Assembly (NCBI GenBank): GCA_020849855.1
Contig: JADZFO010000002.1
Span: 62,001-126,000, forward strand
Reading direction: 5' to 3'
From: a bacterium
GTDB taxonomy: Bacteria > 4484-113 > JAFGCY01
DNA: 64,000 nucleotides
Positions 8,280-18,600 of this stretch are shown in pieces; within the stretch, counting starts at the first letter, position 1, and every line of letters begins with the position of its first letter. The notes beneath the pieces are model-generated. The model was not told the origin of the DNA and did no database searches. It saw only the letters and a program-made list of their open reading frames with translations. The position numbers and the translations under genes are program-made.

Positions 8280-9275
8280 ATGGGAAAGGCCGACCGCGCC
8301 CTGCGCTCACTTGCCTCGCAGATCAATGGCAGCGTTCCGCGTGCACGCAAGAGCATCAACATCCTGGGCTTCCCGATGGACCTTGGCGCCGGCCGCCGCG
8401 GCGTGGACATGGGGCCTTCGGCGCTGCGCATTGCCGGCCTGGGGCAGCGCCTGCGCGAGCTGGGCTATGACGTGGATGACCAGGGCGACATACTGGTGCG
8501 CTGGCCGCGCGACCGGATGGAGCACGAGAAGGGCGAGCACCAGCCCGGCCAGCTGCACTTCCTGCCAGAGATTGCGGAAAGCTGCGGCTTCCTGGCCTCA
8601 TCCGTGCAGAGCATCCTTGAGGACGGCGGCTTCCCTCTGGTGCTGGGCGGCGACCACTCCATGAGCATCGGCACGCTGGCGGGTGTGGCGTCGCACTGCC
8701 GGGTGGCCGGCAAGCGCCTGGGCGTGCTGTGGGTGGATGCCCACGCGGATATCAACACCCCGCAGACCAGCCCCAGCGGCAATATCCACGGCATGCCGGT
8801 GGGCGTCTGCCTGGGCATGGGCGCGGAGGAGCTGACCAACATTGGCGGCTTCAGCCCCAAGCTGATGCCCGAGAACATCGTCTATATCGGCCTGCGCAGC
8901 GTGGACAGCGGCGAGAAGTCCGCCATCGCCACCCTTGGTATCGAGGCCTATCCGATGCCTGAGATTGACAAGCACGGCCTTTACAGCATTCTGCAGAAGG
9001 CCCTGCCGGCGCTGCTGGACCGCGTTGACCATCTGCACGTCAGCTTCGATCTCGACTCCATCGACCCGGACATCGCGCCGGGCGTCGGCACGCCGGTCAA
9101 GGGCGGTCTGTCCTACCGCGAGGCCCACCTGCTGATGGAATGGCTGCACGAAAGCGGCAGGGTGGACAGCTTTGAGGTCGCCGAAGTGAATCCCGTGCTT
9201 GACGAGCGCAATCGCAGTGCGGAGCTGGCGGTGGAGCTGCTGTGCAGCGTGATGGGTCTGAAGATCCTGCTCTAG
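8280..9275 (+). CDS. rocF: Arginase
   Basis: A ureohydrolase of 331 residues that hydrolyses L-arginine to ornithine and urea with a dinuclear Mn centre. Metal ligands are in LVLGGDHSMS (H126), VDAHADINTP (D153, H155, D157) and SFDLDSIDPD. The loop TSPSGNIHGMPVG is the substrate-binding signature of arginases rather than agmatinases, which supports the specific name. The C terminus FEVAEVNPVLDERN also fits. There is an N-terminal extension of about 20 residues with basic character and a 30-residue insertion rich in charged residues (EHEKGEHQPG). It stands alone between divergent neighbours. Confidence 0.88.
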   Translation: MGKADRALRSLASQINGSVPRARKSINILGFPMDLGAGRRGVDMGPSALRIAGLGQRLRELGYDVDDQGDILVRWPRDRMEHEKGEHQPGQLHFLPEIAESCGFLASSVQSILEDGGFPLVLGGDHSMSIGTLAGVASHCRVAGKRLGVLWVDAHADINTPQTSPSGNIHGMPVGVCLGMGAEELTNIGGFSPKLMPENIVYIGLRSVDSGEKSAIATLGIEAYPMPEIDKHGLYSILQKALPALLDRVDHLHVSFDLDSIDPDIAPGVGTPVKGGLSYREAHLLMEWLHESGRVDSFEVAEVNPVLDERNRSAELAVELLCSVMGLKILL

Positions 9276-9310
9276 CCCGGTTAACCCTTTCATCAAAACG
9301 CAACCTCCAT

Positions 9311-9336
9311 GTATTCGTGCTCACACGCACGAATAC
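9311..9336. repeat. Perfect 10-bp inverted repeat upstream of the subtilase gene
   Basis: GTATTCGTGC (9311-9320) and GCACGAATAC (9327-9336) are separated by TCACAC. There is no T-tract, so it is unlikely to terminate the arginase gene efficiently. It may be an operator or a 5'-UTR hairpin for the following gene. Confidence 0.55.
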
Positions 9337-9413
9337 GGATGCGCGGTTATTCTCTGGCGTCTTCTACTGGTCTGCACGGATGCGGACGAAAAACAGTAAG
9401 ACAGGAGTTTGGA

Positions 9414-12400
9414 ATGGGAGCAGGAGGCTTCACCCGGCCAGCCGCGAGGCTGGCCAGCTTAGTCACAACCGTGCTGGCGCTTCTCGCGTTCGCCGCCGGT
9501 TGCGGGGCCAGCGGCAGCGGCGGTCTGGGCGAATACAGCCCGGCCGGCAACCAGCCCGCTGGCGGGCGAGTGCTGCGCCGAGGCGAGATTCCCTCGCCGG
9601 TCGCCGACCGCGAGATCGCCGCCGTTCTGGCTGAGCTGGAAAACAGCCCGGCGCCGGAAGGTGTGGACAGCGCCCTGTGGCAGGATCTGCGCAGCGCTCT
9701 GGCCGGCCAGCTGGGCAGCCGCGGCGTCAGCCGTGTGGCCTCAGCGGCCCCGGGCAGCGCGGCGAGCCAGGTGACACAGTTCACTCCGCTGGCCGCCGAT
9801 GGGAGCATTCGCTTCCTCTGGCAGGAAGCCAACCAGGGCGACTACGACCATAACGGCATCGTGAGCGTCCAGGACCTGGTGCAGGTCGGCCTCTTCTTTG
9901 GCCTGGATAACGCTGCTTCCAACTGGTCCGAGGCCCGCGCGGCCGACGGCAATGGCGATGGCCTGGTTAATGTCCAGGACGTCACGCCGATTGGCTCCAA
10001 CTTCCTGAACGCGATTGCCGGCTACAACGTGTACCGCGCCCTGGGTCTTGGTTCGGCCCCCGAACTGGTGGCCAGCCTGCCGCGCTCGGCGGCCCTGGAA
10101 GCGAATGCCGAGGTCATGATCTATGACTTCACCGACAGCAGCCTGCCCGAGGGAGCTGCGGACTTTGTTTATGAAGTCCGGCCCTATGCCCCTGGCGGGG
10201 CAGCCGAGGAAGGCATCTGTTCCTATCCTTACGAAGTCAGCCTTGGGGGCGGCTTCGGCGAGCACCTGCAGCCGGCCTCGGCGGCGCTGGTGGATGAGAA
10301 CGGCACGGGCGTGGCGGTGCTGCAGGATGAGCTGCTTCTGAACTATGTGCAGCAGCCCAGCCAGGACGAGCTCTTCGGCCTGGTCTACAGCGACCTGGAC
10401 GCCAAACTGCTGGGCCAGATCCCCGGCAACCTGACCTATCGAATCGGCTTTGAGAACGCCAATGCGGACATGGGCATGCTTAAGTCGCAGGTCCAGGCAG
10501 CCGCAGGTGCAGCCTGCAGCGTGGACTTTGACTTCCTGGCTGAGCCCTCTGCCTTGAGCACTGCCCCCGGGCGCGAGGCGAGCAAGACCTACAGCGACCC
10601 GCGCCGCGCCGAGCTTTGGGGCCTGGACGCGGTCAACGCCGACAACGCCTGGGATGTCTCAGAGGGCAGCGGCGTTGTTGTCGCGGTTATCGATACCGGT
10701 GTTGAAACGAGCCATGAGGACCTGCTGGGCCAGACCGTGACCGGCGCGCGCTTTGGCGGCGTTGAGCCCTGGTCTGACGACAGCAACGGCCACGGCACGC
10801 ATGTCGCGGGCACCATCGCGGCGGCGGGTGATAACGGCCTTGGCATCGTCGGCCTGGCGCCGGCAGCGAAGATCATGCCGCTGCGCGCCGGTTCTGTGAT
10901 CAGCGGCTCCTGGCGCTTCCCGGCCAGCGACCTGACCTCCAGCATCAACTACGCGGTGAACAACGGCGCCCAGGTGATCAACATGAGCCTCGGCGGCGTG
11001 GGCAGCACCATGGGCAGCGCCTTTGAAGCGGCGCTGGCCAACGCGGAGGCTGCCGGGGTGGTGGTTTGTGTCGCGGCGGGTAACTCCAACATGGACGCCG
11101 GCGGCTATGTGCCGGCGCTGTATCCCACGGTGCTCTGTGTCGGCGCGATCGGCCCGGACATGAGCCGCGCCGGCTACAGCAACTATGGCTCAGTGGTGGA
11201 TGTCTGCGCGCCCGGCGGCGACATTGTCAGCAGCTACAGCGAGGGCATCCTCAGCAGCGTGCCGACGACAAACAGCAGTTACAGCTTCTATCAGGGCACT
11301 TCGATGGCCTGCCCGCATGCCGCGGCCTTCTGCGCGCTGCTGCTGGCGGCTAACCCGGACCTCAGCCCTGCGGATGTCAGGCTCAAGGCGGCCGAGACTG
11401 GTCGGGTGTTGCCCGAAAGCGACCAGATCGGCCCGCTTATCGACGCCGAGGCGGCGCTGGCGGCGCTGGATTCCTTCGGTGTCAGTGGCTCAGTCAAGCG
11501 CAGTGACGGCCTTGGTATCAGTGGCGTCACTGTCACTCTCAGCGACGGGGTTGTTGAATTCACAGCTACCACAACTTCCAGTGGCTCCTTCTCGCTAAGC
11601 GGCGCTCCGACCGGGACTTACGTCCTCTCGCCGCTGCGTGCCGGCTGGCGCTTCGAGCCGGAAAGCATGGAAGTGGTGCTGAGTGGCGCCAGCTACAGCG
11701 GGGCGGACTTTGAGGCCACGCAGGTTGGCATCTTCGAGACAGAGAACAACGACAATGCCGCGCAGGCCAATGCCCTGCCAGCCTTCCCCTTTACCTCAGG
11801 TGACTGGGGCGGCAGCCTTGGTTCCGGCACGGACTATGTGGCCACCGACGGCGACGCGGTGGACATCTTCAGCTTCACCCTGGATAACCCGGCGCGGGTT
11901 TACTTCGAGCTGGGCTTCGATGGAACGCGCGCCAACCTGGATCTGCGTCTCCTGGGTACAAACGGCACCACCGTTGTGGCGAGCTCCGCGCTTAAGAGCG
12001 GCAGCACTGAAGCGCTGAGCTACAGCCTGTCGCAGCCGGGCACCTACTATGTAAGCTGCGTCAAGGTAAGCGGTTACTCGGACTACACCCTTGCCGGTGA
12101 TGCCAAGGAGACGCACTCGCTCAGCGGCAGGATCCTGAACAGCAGCGGCGCGGCTGTGGCGAACGTGGTGCTGAACCTGAACTCTGAGAGCGACAGCTTC
12201 AGCGTCAAGACCGGCGCCAGTGGAAGCTACAGCTTCAGCGGCGTACCCGACGGCAGCTATGTGCTGGTCCCGAAGCTGGCCCCCCGGAGCTTCCTGCCCG
12301 AATCAAGTGATGTGGTCATCGCCGGCGAAGACCTGACGGACCAGGACTTCACGGCCGTCGGACCCTTCACGGTGACGGGACGCGTGACTAACCCGGCCGG

Positions 12401-13367
12401 CACCGGTATCAACGGCGCGAAACTCACCCTGGCCGCGGAAGGGCGGCTTTTCACCGCCACCAGCAACAGCACCGGCGCCTACACCATCAACAACGTGCTC
12501 AACGGCGATTACGCGCTGAAGTGTGAAGCCGCCGGGCGTACCTTCACGCCGGAAGGCAGCTCGGTCACGGTGGACAATGCAAACGTCACCGGACAGGACT
12601 TTGTCGGCGTAGGCCCCTTTACCGTGGGCGGCACCGTCACGCAGAACGGCCTTGGCCTGACTGGCGTGAACCTGACCCTCAGCGGCGGCGGCAAGACCTA
12701 TACGGCAAAGTCGATCACCGCGGGCAAGTTCACCGTGGCCGGTGTGCCCAACGGTACCTACACACTGACGCCGAGCATGACCGGACGCACCTTCACCCCG
12801 GCCGTGGCAGATGTCACCGTTGACGGGGCCAACGTCACCGGCCTCGCATTCACTGCCATCGGTCCCTTCACAGTGTCCGGCAGTGTGACCAAGGTGGGCA
12901 GCGCGACAGCCATCGCGGCGGTTAAGCTGACCCTCACCGGCGCGCGCGGCACATTCACGGCCACGACGGCCACCAATGGCAGCTACACGATCAAGGGCGT
13001 GCCGAATGGCGACTACACCCTGTCCGCCAGCAAGACCGGCCACAGCTTCGCGCCCTCCAGCATCGCTGTCAGCGTGGACAGCGGCAACGTGACGGGAATG
13101 AATTTCAGCGGGCGGCAGGTCTTCTCGGTGGCAGGCAGAATCACCAAGGGCGCCGTGGGCGTGGCGGGCATCGTGGTTGAAGTCAGCAATGCGGACGGCA
13201 CCTATACCGCCACCACCACCAGCCTGGGCTACTTCACGATCACCGGGGTGCCCGCCGGAAGCTATACAGTGACCCCGACCACCAGCGGCAGGAGCTATAC
13301 GCCCAGCAGCCGCAGCATCACCATCACCACAGGCAACCTGACAAACCAGAACTTCAGTTCGACCTAG
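9414..13367 (+). CDS. Secreted S8 subtilase lipoprotein with dockerin-like EF-hands, PPC and CarboxypepD-type repeats
   Basis: A 1,317-residue exported serine protease. It starts at the ATG at 9414 (AGGAG seven bases upstream) and has a signal peptide ending in lipobox AFAAGC (C30). Two calcium-loop repeats, DYDHNGIVSVQDL (about 143-155) and DGNGDGLVNVQDV (about 177-189), look like dockerin type I or EF-hand motifs. The S8 domain has catalytic D427 (VIDTGVETSHEDL), H460 (NGHGTHVAGT) and S630 (GTSMACPHAA), with the oxyanion Asn in AAGNSN. One CarboxypepD_reg-like repeat follows, then a bacterial pre-peptidase C-terminal (PPC) domain (about 775-895), then five more CarboxypepD_reg-like repeats to the end. 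The tandem repeats probably form a rod lifting the protease from the surface. Confidence 0.9.
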   Translation: MGAGGFTRPAARLASLVTTVLALLAFAAGCGASGSGGLGEYSPAGNQPAGGRVLRRGEIPSPVADREIAAVLAELENSPAPEGVDSALWQDLRSALAGQLGSRGVSRVASAAPGSAASQVTQFTPLAADGSIRFLWQEANQGDYDHNGIVSVQDLVQVGLFFGLDNAASNWSEARAADGNGDGLVNVQDVTPIGSNFLNAIAGYNVYRALGLGSAPELVASLPRSAALEANAEVMIYDFTDSSLPEGAADFVYEVRPYAPGGAAEEGICSYPYEVSLGGGFGEHLQPASAALVDENGTGVAVLQDELLLNYVQQPSQDELFGLVYSDLDAKLLGQIPGNLTYRIGFENANADMGMLKSQVQAAAGAACSVDFDFLAEPSALSTAPGREASKTYSDPRRAELWGLDAVNADNAWDVSEGSGVVVAVIDTGVETSHEDLLGQTVTGARFGGVEPWSDDSNGHGTHVAGTIAAAGDNGLGIVGLAPAAKIMPLRAGSVISGSWRFPASDLTSSINYAVNNGAQVINMSLGGVGSTMGSAFEAALANAEAAGVVVCVAAGNSNMDAGGYVPALYPTVLCVGAIGPDMSRAGYSNYGSVVDVCAPGGDIVSSYSEGILSSVPTTNSSYSFYQGTSMACPHAAAFCALLLAANPDLSPADVRLKAAETGRVLPESDQIGPLIDAEAALAALDSFGVSGSVKRSDGLGISGVTVTLSDGVVEFTATTTSSGSFSLSGAPTGTYVLSPLRAGWRFEPESMEVVLSGASYSGADFEATQVGIFETENNDNAAQANALPAFPFTSGDWGGSLGSGTDYVATDGDAVDIFSFTLDNPARVYFELGFDGTRANLDLRLLGTNGTTVVASSALKSGSTEALSYSLSQPGTYYVSCVKVSGYSDYTLAGDAKETHSLSGRILNSSGAAVANVVLNLNSESDSFSVKTGASGSYSFSGVPDGSYVLVPKLAPRSFLPESSDVVIAGEDLTDQDFTAVGPFTVTGRVTNPAGTGINGAKLTLAAEGRLFTATSNSTGAYTINNVLNGDYALKCEAAGRTFTPEGSSVTVDNANVTGQDFVGVGPFTVGGTVTQNGLGLTGVNLTLSGGGKTYTAKSITAGKFTVAGVPNGTYTLTPSMTGRTFTPAVADVTVDGANVTGLAFTAIGPFTVSGSVTKVGSATAIAAVKLTLTGARGTFTATTATNGSYTIKGVPNGDYTLSASKTGHSFAPSSIAVSVDSGNVTGMNFSGRQVFSVAGRITKGAVGVAGIVVEVSNADGTYTATTTSLGYFTITGVPAGSYTVTPTTSGRSYTPSSRSITITTGNLTNQNFSST

Positions 13368-13380
13368 GTGTCCAGCGCGG

Positions 13381-13408
13381 GGCTGGCCGGACACGCTCCC
13401 GGCCAGCC
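13381..13408 (+). terminator. Hairpin after the subtilase gene
   Basis: GGCTGGCCGG (13381-13390) pairs with CCGGCCAGCC (13399-13408) over an 8-nt loop. There is no run of T after it, so termination is only likely, not clear. Confidence 0.4.
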
Positions 13409-13455
13409 TGGCAGGCGCGAGCAAGTTCGCGGATTGGTTAGCGCCCGGCTCAGGC

Positions 13456-13461
13456 TAAACT
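13456..13461 (+). promoter_or_regulatory. TAAACT -10 box, 6 nt before the GNAT ATG
   Basis: TAAACT is followed by six bases (GAGATT) and the ATG at 13468. No good Shine-Dalgarno is present. Same arrangement and same hexamer as the arginase gene. Confidence 0.5.
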
Positions 13462-13467
13462 GAGATT

Positions 13468-14070
13468 ATGCTCAGGCCTGAGCCGGTCACGCTTTCCGGC
13501 AAGCATGTCGTACTTGAACCCCTGCTCCGGGAGCACAGCCCGGAGCTCTTTGCCATCTCCCGGCACGCGCAGCTCTGGATCCTCTCCCTGGTCCCGATGG
13601 ACAGCCAGCAGGACATCGACGCATATGTCGCTGCGGCCCTGGAAGGGCAGGCGGCCGGCACTGCACTGCCCTTTGTCCAGCGCTGCGCCCGCAGTGGCGC
13701 GCTGGTGGGCAGTACGCGCTTTGGCAATATCGATGTCTTCAACCGCAAGGTGGAGGTGGGCTGGACCTGGCTGACGCCGGAGCGCCAGCGCAGCGGGATC
13801 AACACCGAAGCCAAGTATCTGCTGCTGCGGCATGCCTTCGAGACGCTGGGCTGCTACCGCGTGGAGTTCAAGGGTGACGCGCGCAACGAGAAGAGCCGCA
13901 AAGCGCTGCAGCGCATCGGTGCAGTCTTTGAAGGCATCCTGCGCCAGCACATGCGCACCGCCGACGGCGGCCAGCGTGACAGCTTCTACTTCAGCGTAAT
14001 TGCAGCCGAATGGCCGCAGACAAAGGCGCATATCGAGGCGCTGATGGCTTCCTATCCCTCGGCGGACTGA
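13468..14070 (+). CDS. GNAT family N-acetyltransferase (RimJ/RimL type)
   Basis: A 200-residue acetyl-CoA-dependent acyltransferase of the GNAT fold. The RimJ/RimL-like signature includes GSTRFGNIDVFNRKVEVGWTW followed by the acetyl-CoA loop PERQRSGINTEAK and the helix CYRVEFKGDARNEKSRKAL with QRIGAVFEGILRQHM, typical of the acetyl_transf_3 group. The loop has QRSGIN in place of the common Q/RxxGxG/A, as is normal for this subgroup. The substrate is not predictable. It overlaps the convergent FadL-type gene by 19 bp at the 3' end. Confidence 0.85.
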   Translation: MLRPEPVTLSGKHVVLEPLLREHSPELFAISRHAQLWILSLVPMDSQQDIDAYVAAALEGQAAGTALPFVQRCARSGALVGSTRFGNIDVFNRKVEVGWTWLTPERQRSGINTEAKYLLLRHAFETLGCYRVEFKGDARNEKSRKALQRIGAVFEGILRQHMRTADGGQRDSFYFSVIAAEWPQTKAHIEALMASYPSAD

Positions 14071-15491
14071 GAAGCAGAGGCAGGGTCAGCTTCGCCAGCG
14101 TCGGCCTGTTTTGCGTGCTCCGCCGGCGGCGCTTCATCCGGGGCTTCCTCGGCGTGACAGGCACAGTCGTCTTCGCCGCAGTCGCTGCACTCACCGCACT
14201 CTTCGCAGGCGCGGTCCTTTCTGCTTGGCGACCAGCTCAGGCCAAAACCAAACTCCCACAGAGGAGTGCCGGCGCTGAAGGGCTGACCAGCACCGAAGGT
14301 GGCGTTGTAGGGGTTGCTTGCAGTGGAGGTCTGGACATTCGCCGGGGAATAGGAGGCGCCGATCTGGCCGCGCCACTCTTCGCTGAGCTGCTGCTCATAG
14401 CCCAGGCTGTAGTGCAGCTCGTTCGTGGCGGCAAAGATCGGGCTGAGGAACTCATCGCGAATCGGGGAGGCCGCGTAGTTCAGGCCGGCGCGCCAGACCT
14501 GCTCGTCGTCGCCGCGCGGGCTGAACTCGGCGCCGAGCGCCAGCACATTCTGGTCCTTCCAGTTCTGCGGGAAGACGATGGCCGGGATCCCGGGCGGCGA
14601 GATGGTGATGTTCCGGCGGACTGCGGCCCAGCCGATGTGGCGATACTCCGCGCTGGCCCTGAAGCGGCAGTCAAAGCGGTGCTGGATACCAAGGCCGTAC
14701 TCCTCGGGAAACTCAGCGCCGTCAACCTCGACGTTCTCAATGCTCTGCCCCGCCAGCGGGTTGCCCGGAGCAAAGCTGATGGTTCCGCCGTCCACAGTCA
14801 GATGGCTGCGGCTGCGGTAGTAAAGGCCCAGCTGGGTTGCGTCGTCAAAGCGGTGCAGCAGGCCGGCGCGCCAGGCATAGCCGCTGCCGGCCAGGCCGGA
14901 GAGCTCCTGTCCGCTGGTATTGGCCAGAATGCTGTAGGACTGGTCATCCGTCTCGCCGCTGGACCAGTGCAGGCTGGCGCCGATGGCAGTGTCTTCGCTG
15001 AGCTTGACCGCGATGCCGGGTGTCAGGGCCAGATAGCGTACGGACGAACTGGCGCTGTCGCGCGTGCCGGCCGGGGCACCGATCAGGCTCAGGTCAAAGT
15101 CCTGAACCTCGTAGCCCAAGTTGCTCAGGCTGAAGACACCCAGGCCCCAGGCGAAGTCCTCAGAGCCGGGCGCAGCATAAGCCAGGTTCGGCGCCCAGAA
15201 GCTGCGCTTGCGGCCCCGGCCGTTCAGCACACCGGTGTACTTCACTTCGGATTCAATCAGGCGCAGGTCAAAGTCAAAGACCGGGCGCTCCAGGAATGCC
15301 AAAGCAGCCGGGTTGCCACTGAGCGCCCCGCTGTCGGGGTCGGTGGCCACAAAGGTTCCGCCGCGGCTGATCTGCTTCAGGCTGGCTCCCGTACTGCGCA
15401 TGCCGTTTCCGGCGAGGGCCTGCGTTGCGCCGGCCGCCAGCAGGATCAGCACCAGAACCGCGCCCGCGGCTTCGTGTGCATGCAGTTTCAT
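14052..15491 (-). CDS. Outer-membrane FadL/OMPP1/TodX family transport protein with Cys-rich tail
   Basis: A 479-residue outer-membrane beta-barrel related to FadL/TodX transporters for fatty acids and other hydrophobic compounds. Evidence is a cleavable signal (AVLVLILLAAGATQALA), the N-terminal hatch NGMRSTGASLKQISRGGT, the conserved DPDSGALSGNPAALAFLE, and alternating aromatic beta-strand pattern throughout. The RBS GGGGGAAGGAA precedes the ATG. After the apparent last barrel strand (LWEFGFGLSWSP) there is an unusual tail: six Cys in a short acidic stretch (ACEECGECSDCGEDDCACH), then about 35 Ala/Glu/Pro-rich residues. Classic FadL proteins end at the last strand. The tail may bind metal or sit in the periplasm; this is inference. 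Confidence 0.82.
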   Translation of the reverse strand: MKLHAHEAAGAVLVLILLAAGATQALAGNGMRSTGASLKQISRGGTFVATDPDSGALSGNPAALAFLERPVFDFDLRLIESEVKYTGVLNGRGRKRSFWAPNLAYAAPGSEDFAWGLGVFSLSNLGYEVQDFDLSLIGAPAGTRDSASSSVRYLALTPGIAVKLSEDTAIGASLHWSSGETDDQSYSILANTSGQELSGLAGSGYAWRAGLLHRFDDATQLGLYYRSRSHLTVDGGTISFAPGNPLAGQSIENVEVDGAEFPEEYGLGIQHRFDCRFRASAEYRHIGWAAVRRNITISPPGIPAIVFPQNWKDQNVLALGAEFSPRGDDEQVWRAGLNYAASPIRDEFLSPIFAATNELHYSLGYEQQLSEEWRGQIGASYSPANVQTSTASNPYNATFGAGQPFSAGTPLWEFGFGLSWSPSRKDRACEECGECSDCGEDDCACHAEEAPDEAPPAEHAKQADAGEADPASASQSAEG

Positions 15492-15684
15492 TTCCTTCCC
15501 CCTTGCACCTGCGTGCAGTCGAATCTTAGCAGAAAGCGGACATATCAGGTCAGATAAGTGGATGGTGGCGACATCCTGCAGACAGCCATTGCTGGCTCCG
15601 CCCTTAACATTTTTCCGCCAAAGCTGCGCCCGGGCTGTGCTTGTCTGTAAAATTCAATTCCCTTACAAGGCTCAAGGGAGAGCA

Positions 15685-18600
15685 ATGATCAAGCACCTCA
15701 AGGCCGCACTGCTATCGCTGACCGCGCTGGGCCTGGCCGCCTGCTCTGGCGGATCAGACACCGCCTCGCTTGGGAGCGCCTCTGATGCGGCGCTCCAGCC
15801 GGCCCCTGCGGGCGCCGAGCTGAGCCGCAGTCTGCTGCCCGGCCAGCCGGGCCTGTATGAAGGTGCCTTCAACACCCCGGATCCAGCCGCCCTGATGCCG
15901 CAGCCAAAGAAGGCCGCCCAGGCGGGCCTGGACTTCGCCGCCGACGAGTTTGTAGTTATCTTTGAGAACAAGCCCGAGGCGGCCGCGCTGGCCCCTTACC
16001 TGGGCCAGGGCAGTGATGGCCGGGCCGATCTTCTGCGAGCCACCGACAACGAGCCCCTGGTGCGGCATGACTACTTCCGCCGCGTCAGCGCAAACCTGGC
16101 CAGCGCCTACGGCCTGGAGCTGGGAAGCCGAGTCTTCTTCAAGGACGTGAACTTCGCGGTGTTGCGCCTGCCCGCCGTTGAGGATGTCGCCGAGCTGGAC
16201 GCAGCGATGCTGAGGCTGCTGCGGGAGAACCGCGGCCTCGTGCGCGAGGTTTGCTACAACATGTTTGTCCAGACGGTTGGCGCGGTTGACCCTCAGGGCC
16301 GCCGGCTGAGCCAGGAGGACTTCCGGCGCATCTTTGGCCCGCGGCAGCCCTCCGGCCGCGGGCTGTTCAAGCAGGTCAGTGCGCCGCCCAATGACCCGCT
16401 GCATCTGAACCGCGCGGGCACCCAAGGCGGCTCCTGGGCCAACTGGCGCTGCGGGGCCTTTGACACCTTTAACGATGAAGACAGCACGGAGCTTGCTGGC
16501 GGCTGGGTCAACATGACGGGCGATGGCAGTGTGCTGGTTGGCCTGATCGACACCGGCTGCCGCATGACGCATGAGGACCTCGTCGGTAATGTCATCACGC
16601 CCTACAGCACCGCGCCCTTTAACGCCCCCGGCGTCCTGACCGACGTTATCAACAAGGACAACGACCCGGCGGATGACTATGGCCACGGGACCTACTGCGC
16701 CGGCATCATCGGCGCGGTGGCCAACAACGGCAAGGGCCTGGCCGGCATGTGCCACGACGTGGAGATCCTGCCGATCAAGGTTATCGCGGCCAACGGCTGG
16801 GGCACGGATGCCCAGGTGGCCGAGGGCATGCTGCTGGCGGACGCGCTGGGCGCGGAGATTCTCAGCATCAGCCTGGGCGGGCCCTATGCCGACCGCACAA
16901 GCCAGCTTGCCACCCAACAGTGCGATGCGGATGGCGTGCTGGTCATTGTGGCCGCCGGCAACTGGAACACCAGCGCGCCCAGCTATCCGGGCTATTACCA
17001 GGACAGCTTCTGCGTCGGCGGCACGACCCTGGTCAACGCCAGCGGCAACCAGGACTTCAGCCCGACGATAGACACCAACGAGGACATGACGCCCGATGCG
17101 CTGCCGGTGGCCAGCCGCTTTGACGCCCGGGTTGGGTTCAGCAACTACGGCCCATGGGTCGACATCGCCGCTCCGGCGGTTGAGATGCAGTCCACCACCG
17201 CCGGCGCTGACGATGGCTATGCCGGCGGCGGAGCCGGAACCAGCTTTGCCTGCCCTTCGGTGGCCGGCTGCGCGGCGCTTTTGTGGGAGTACATCGGCGC
17301 TGAGGCCAGCGCCGACCAGGTGCGCGGCCTGCTGCAGGGCACCCAGACTCCCCTGGCCACCAATGGCAACACCGCCAACCCGCGGGGTTTCATTGACGAC
17401 AGCAGCAACGGAACCGTGGGCTGCGTGAACCTGAAGGCCGCCATGGACCTCTATGACGCCGGGCAGGGAAGCGCGCCTGTGATCAGCTGGGACAACCCGG
17501 TGGATGGCGAGAGCGTCAGCGGCATGCAAGAGATCCGCGTGGCTGTCAGCGGCGGCAGCGGAAACGTGATCCGCGTCGACCTTGAAACGCCGACGCGCAT
17601 ACTCGCTACGGTCGAGGAAGCCAGCTCAGGCTTCTACCGGTTCAACTGGGACACCAGTTTTGAGTTCAACCAGCCCCTGCCGCTGACCGCCAAGGTTTAC
17701 GACGACCAGGGCCACATGGTGCGCAGCACGATAACAGTCCTGCCTGACAACGCGCACCTGGTGCCCGCGTGGAGCGAGGACTTCACGGAGGTCGCCAACG
17801 ACACTATCCCGGCGGGCTGGTTCAGCTTCGACGGCAACCAGATTGCGGGCAACACGAGCTGGGGCGCAACGGACGCTCTGGGCTCGGCGGCGGTGCCCTG
17901 CATGCACAGCGCCGGCACCAGCGATGACAACGCTTCCATGAGCAACAACTGGCTCTTCAGCCCGATCCTGGACCTGCGCGGCCGCTCCACTGCCAGTCTG
18001 AGTTTCGATCTGCGCTATACCGGTGGCGAAGTCTGGTTCCTGTACACCATCGATGACTCCACGTATTTCTATGAGTACTGGAACGCCGGCGGCATGCATG
18101 AATGGGAAAGCAAGAGCTACGACCTCACTCCGCTTTGCGGCCATGAGGTGCGACTGCTGTGGACGCTTACCGGCGGCGCGGGCAATGGTATCTGGATTGA
18201 CGATGTCAGTGTGGATACCGCCAGCGGAACGCCGCCGAGCATAGAGATCACCAGCCCGGCAGCCGGCGCAGCTGTAAACGGCATAGTGCCGGTGAGTGTG
18301 ACGATCAGCGATGACACGGTGCAGCTCAGGGTCGAGGCGGAGCCGCCGACACTGGGGCCGCTTTTTTATGACCAGCTGCCGGACAACGATCCGGAGAACC
18401 CCACCAAGACCTACAGCTTCTACTGGGACAGCCGCTGGGTCTACAAGGGCGGCTGCCAGCTGATTGTGACCGCGCGCGATGATGAGGACAACGACGGCCA
18501 GGCGGACGACCTGGCGGCCCAGGACAGTGTGGCCCTCACCGCAAGCAACATCAGCAGGGATCCCGCTTACCTGGAGGGCTTCGAGTCCATGCTGGAGATC

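Noticed and set aside
12303-13424. Minus-strand open frame of 373 codons under the subtilase repeats
   Set aside because: Shadow of the CarboxypepD-repeat coding strand; repetitive and without conserved features.
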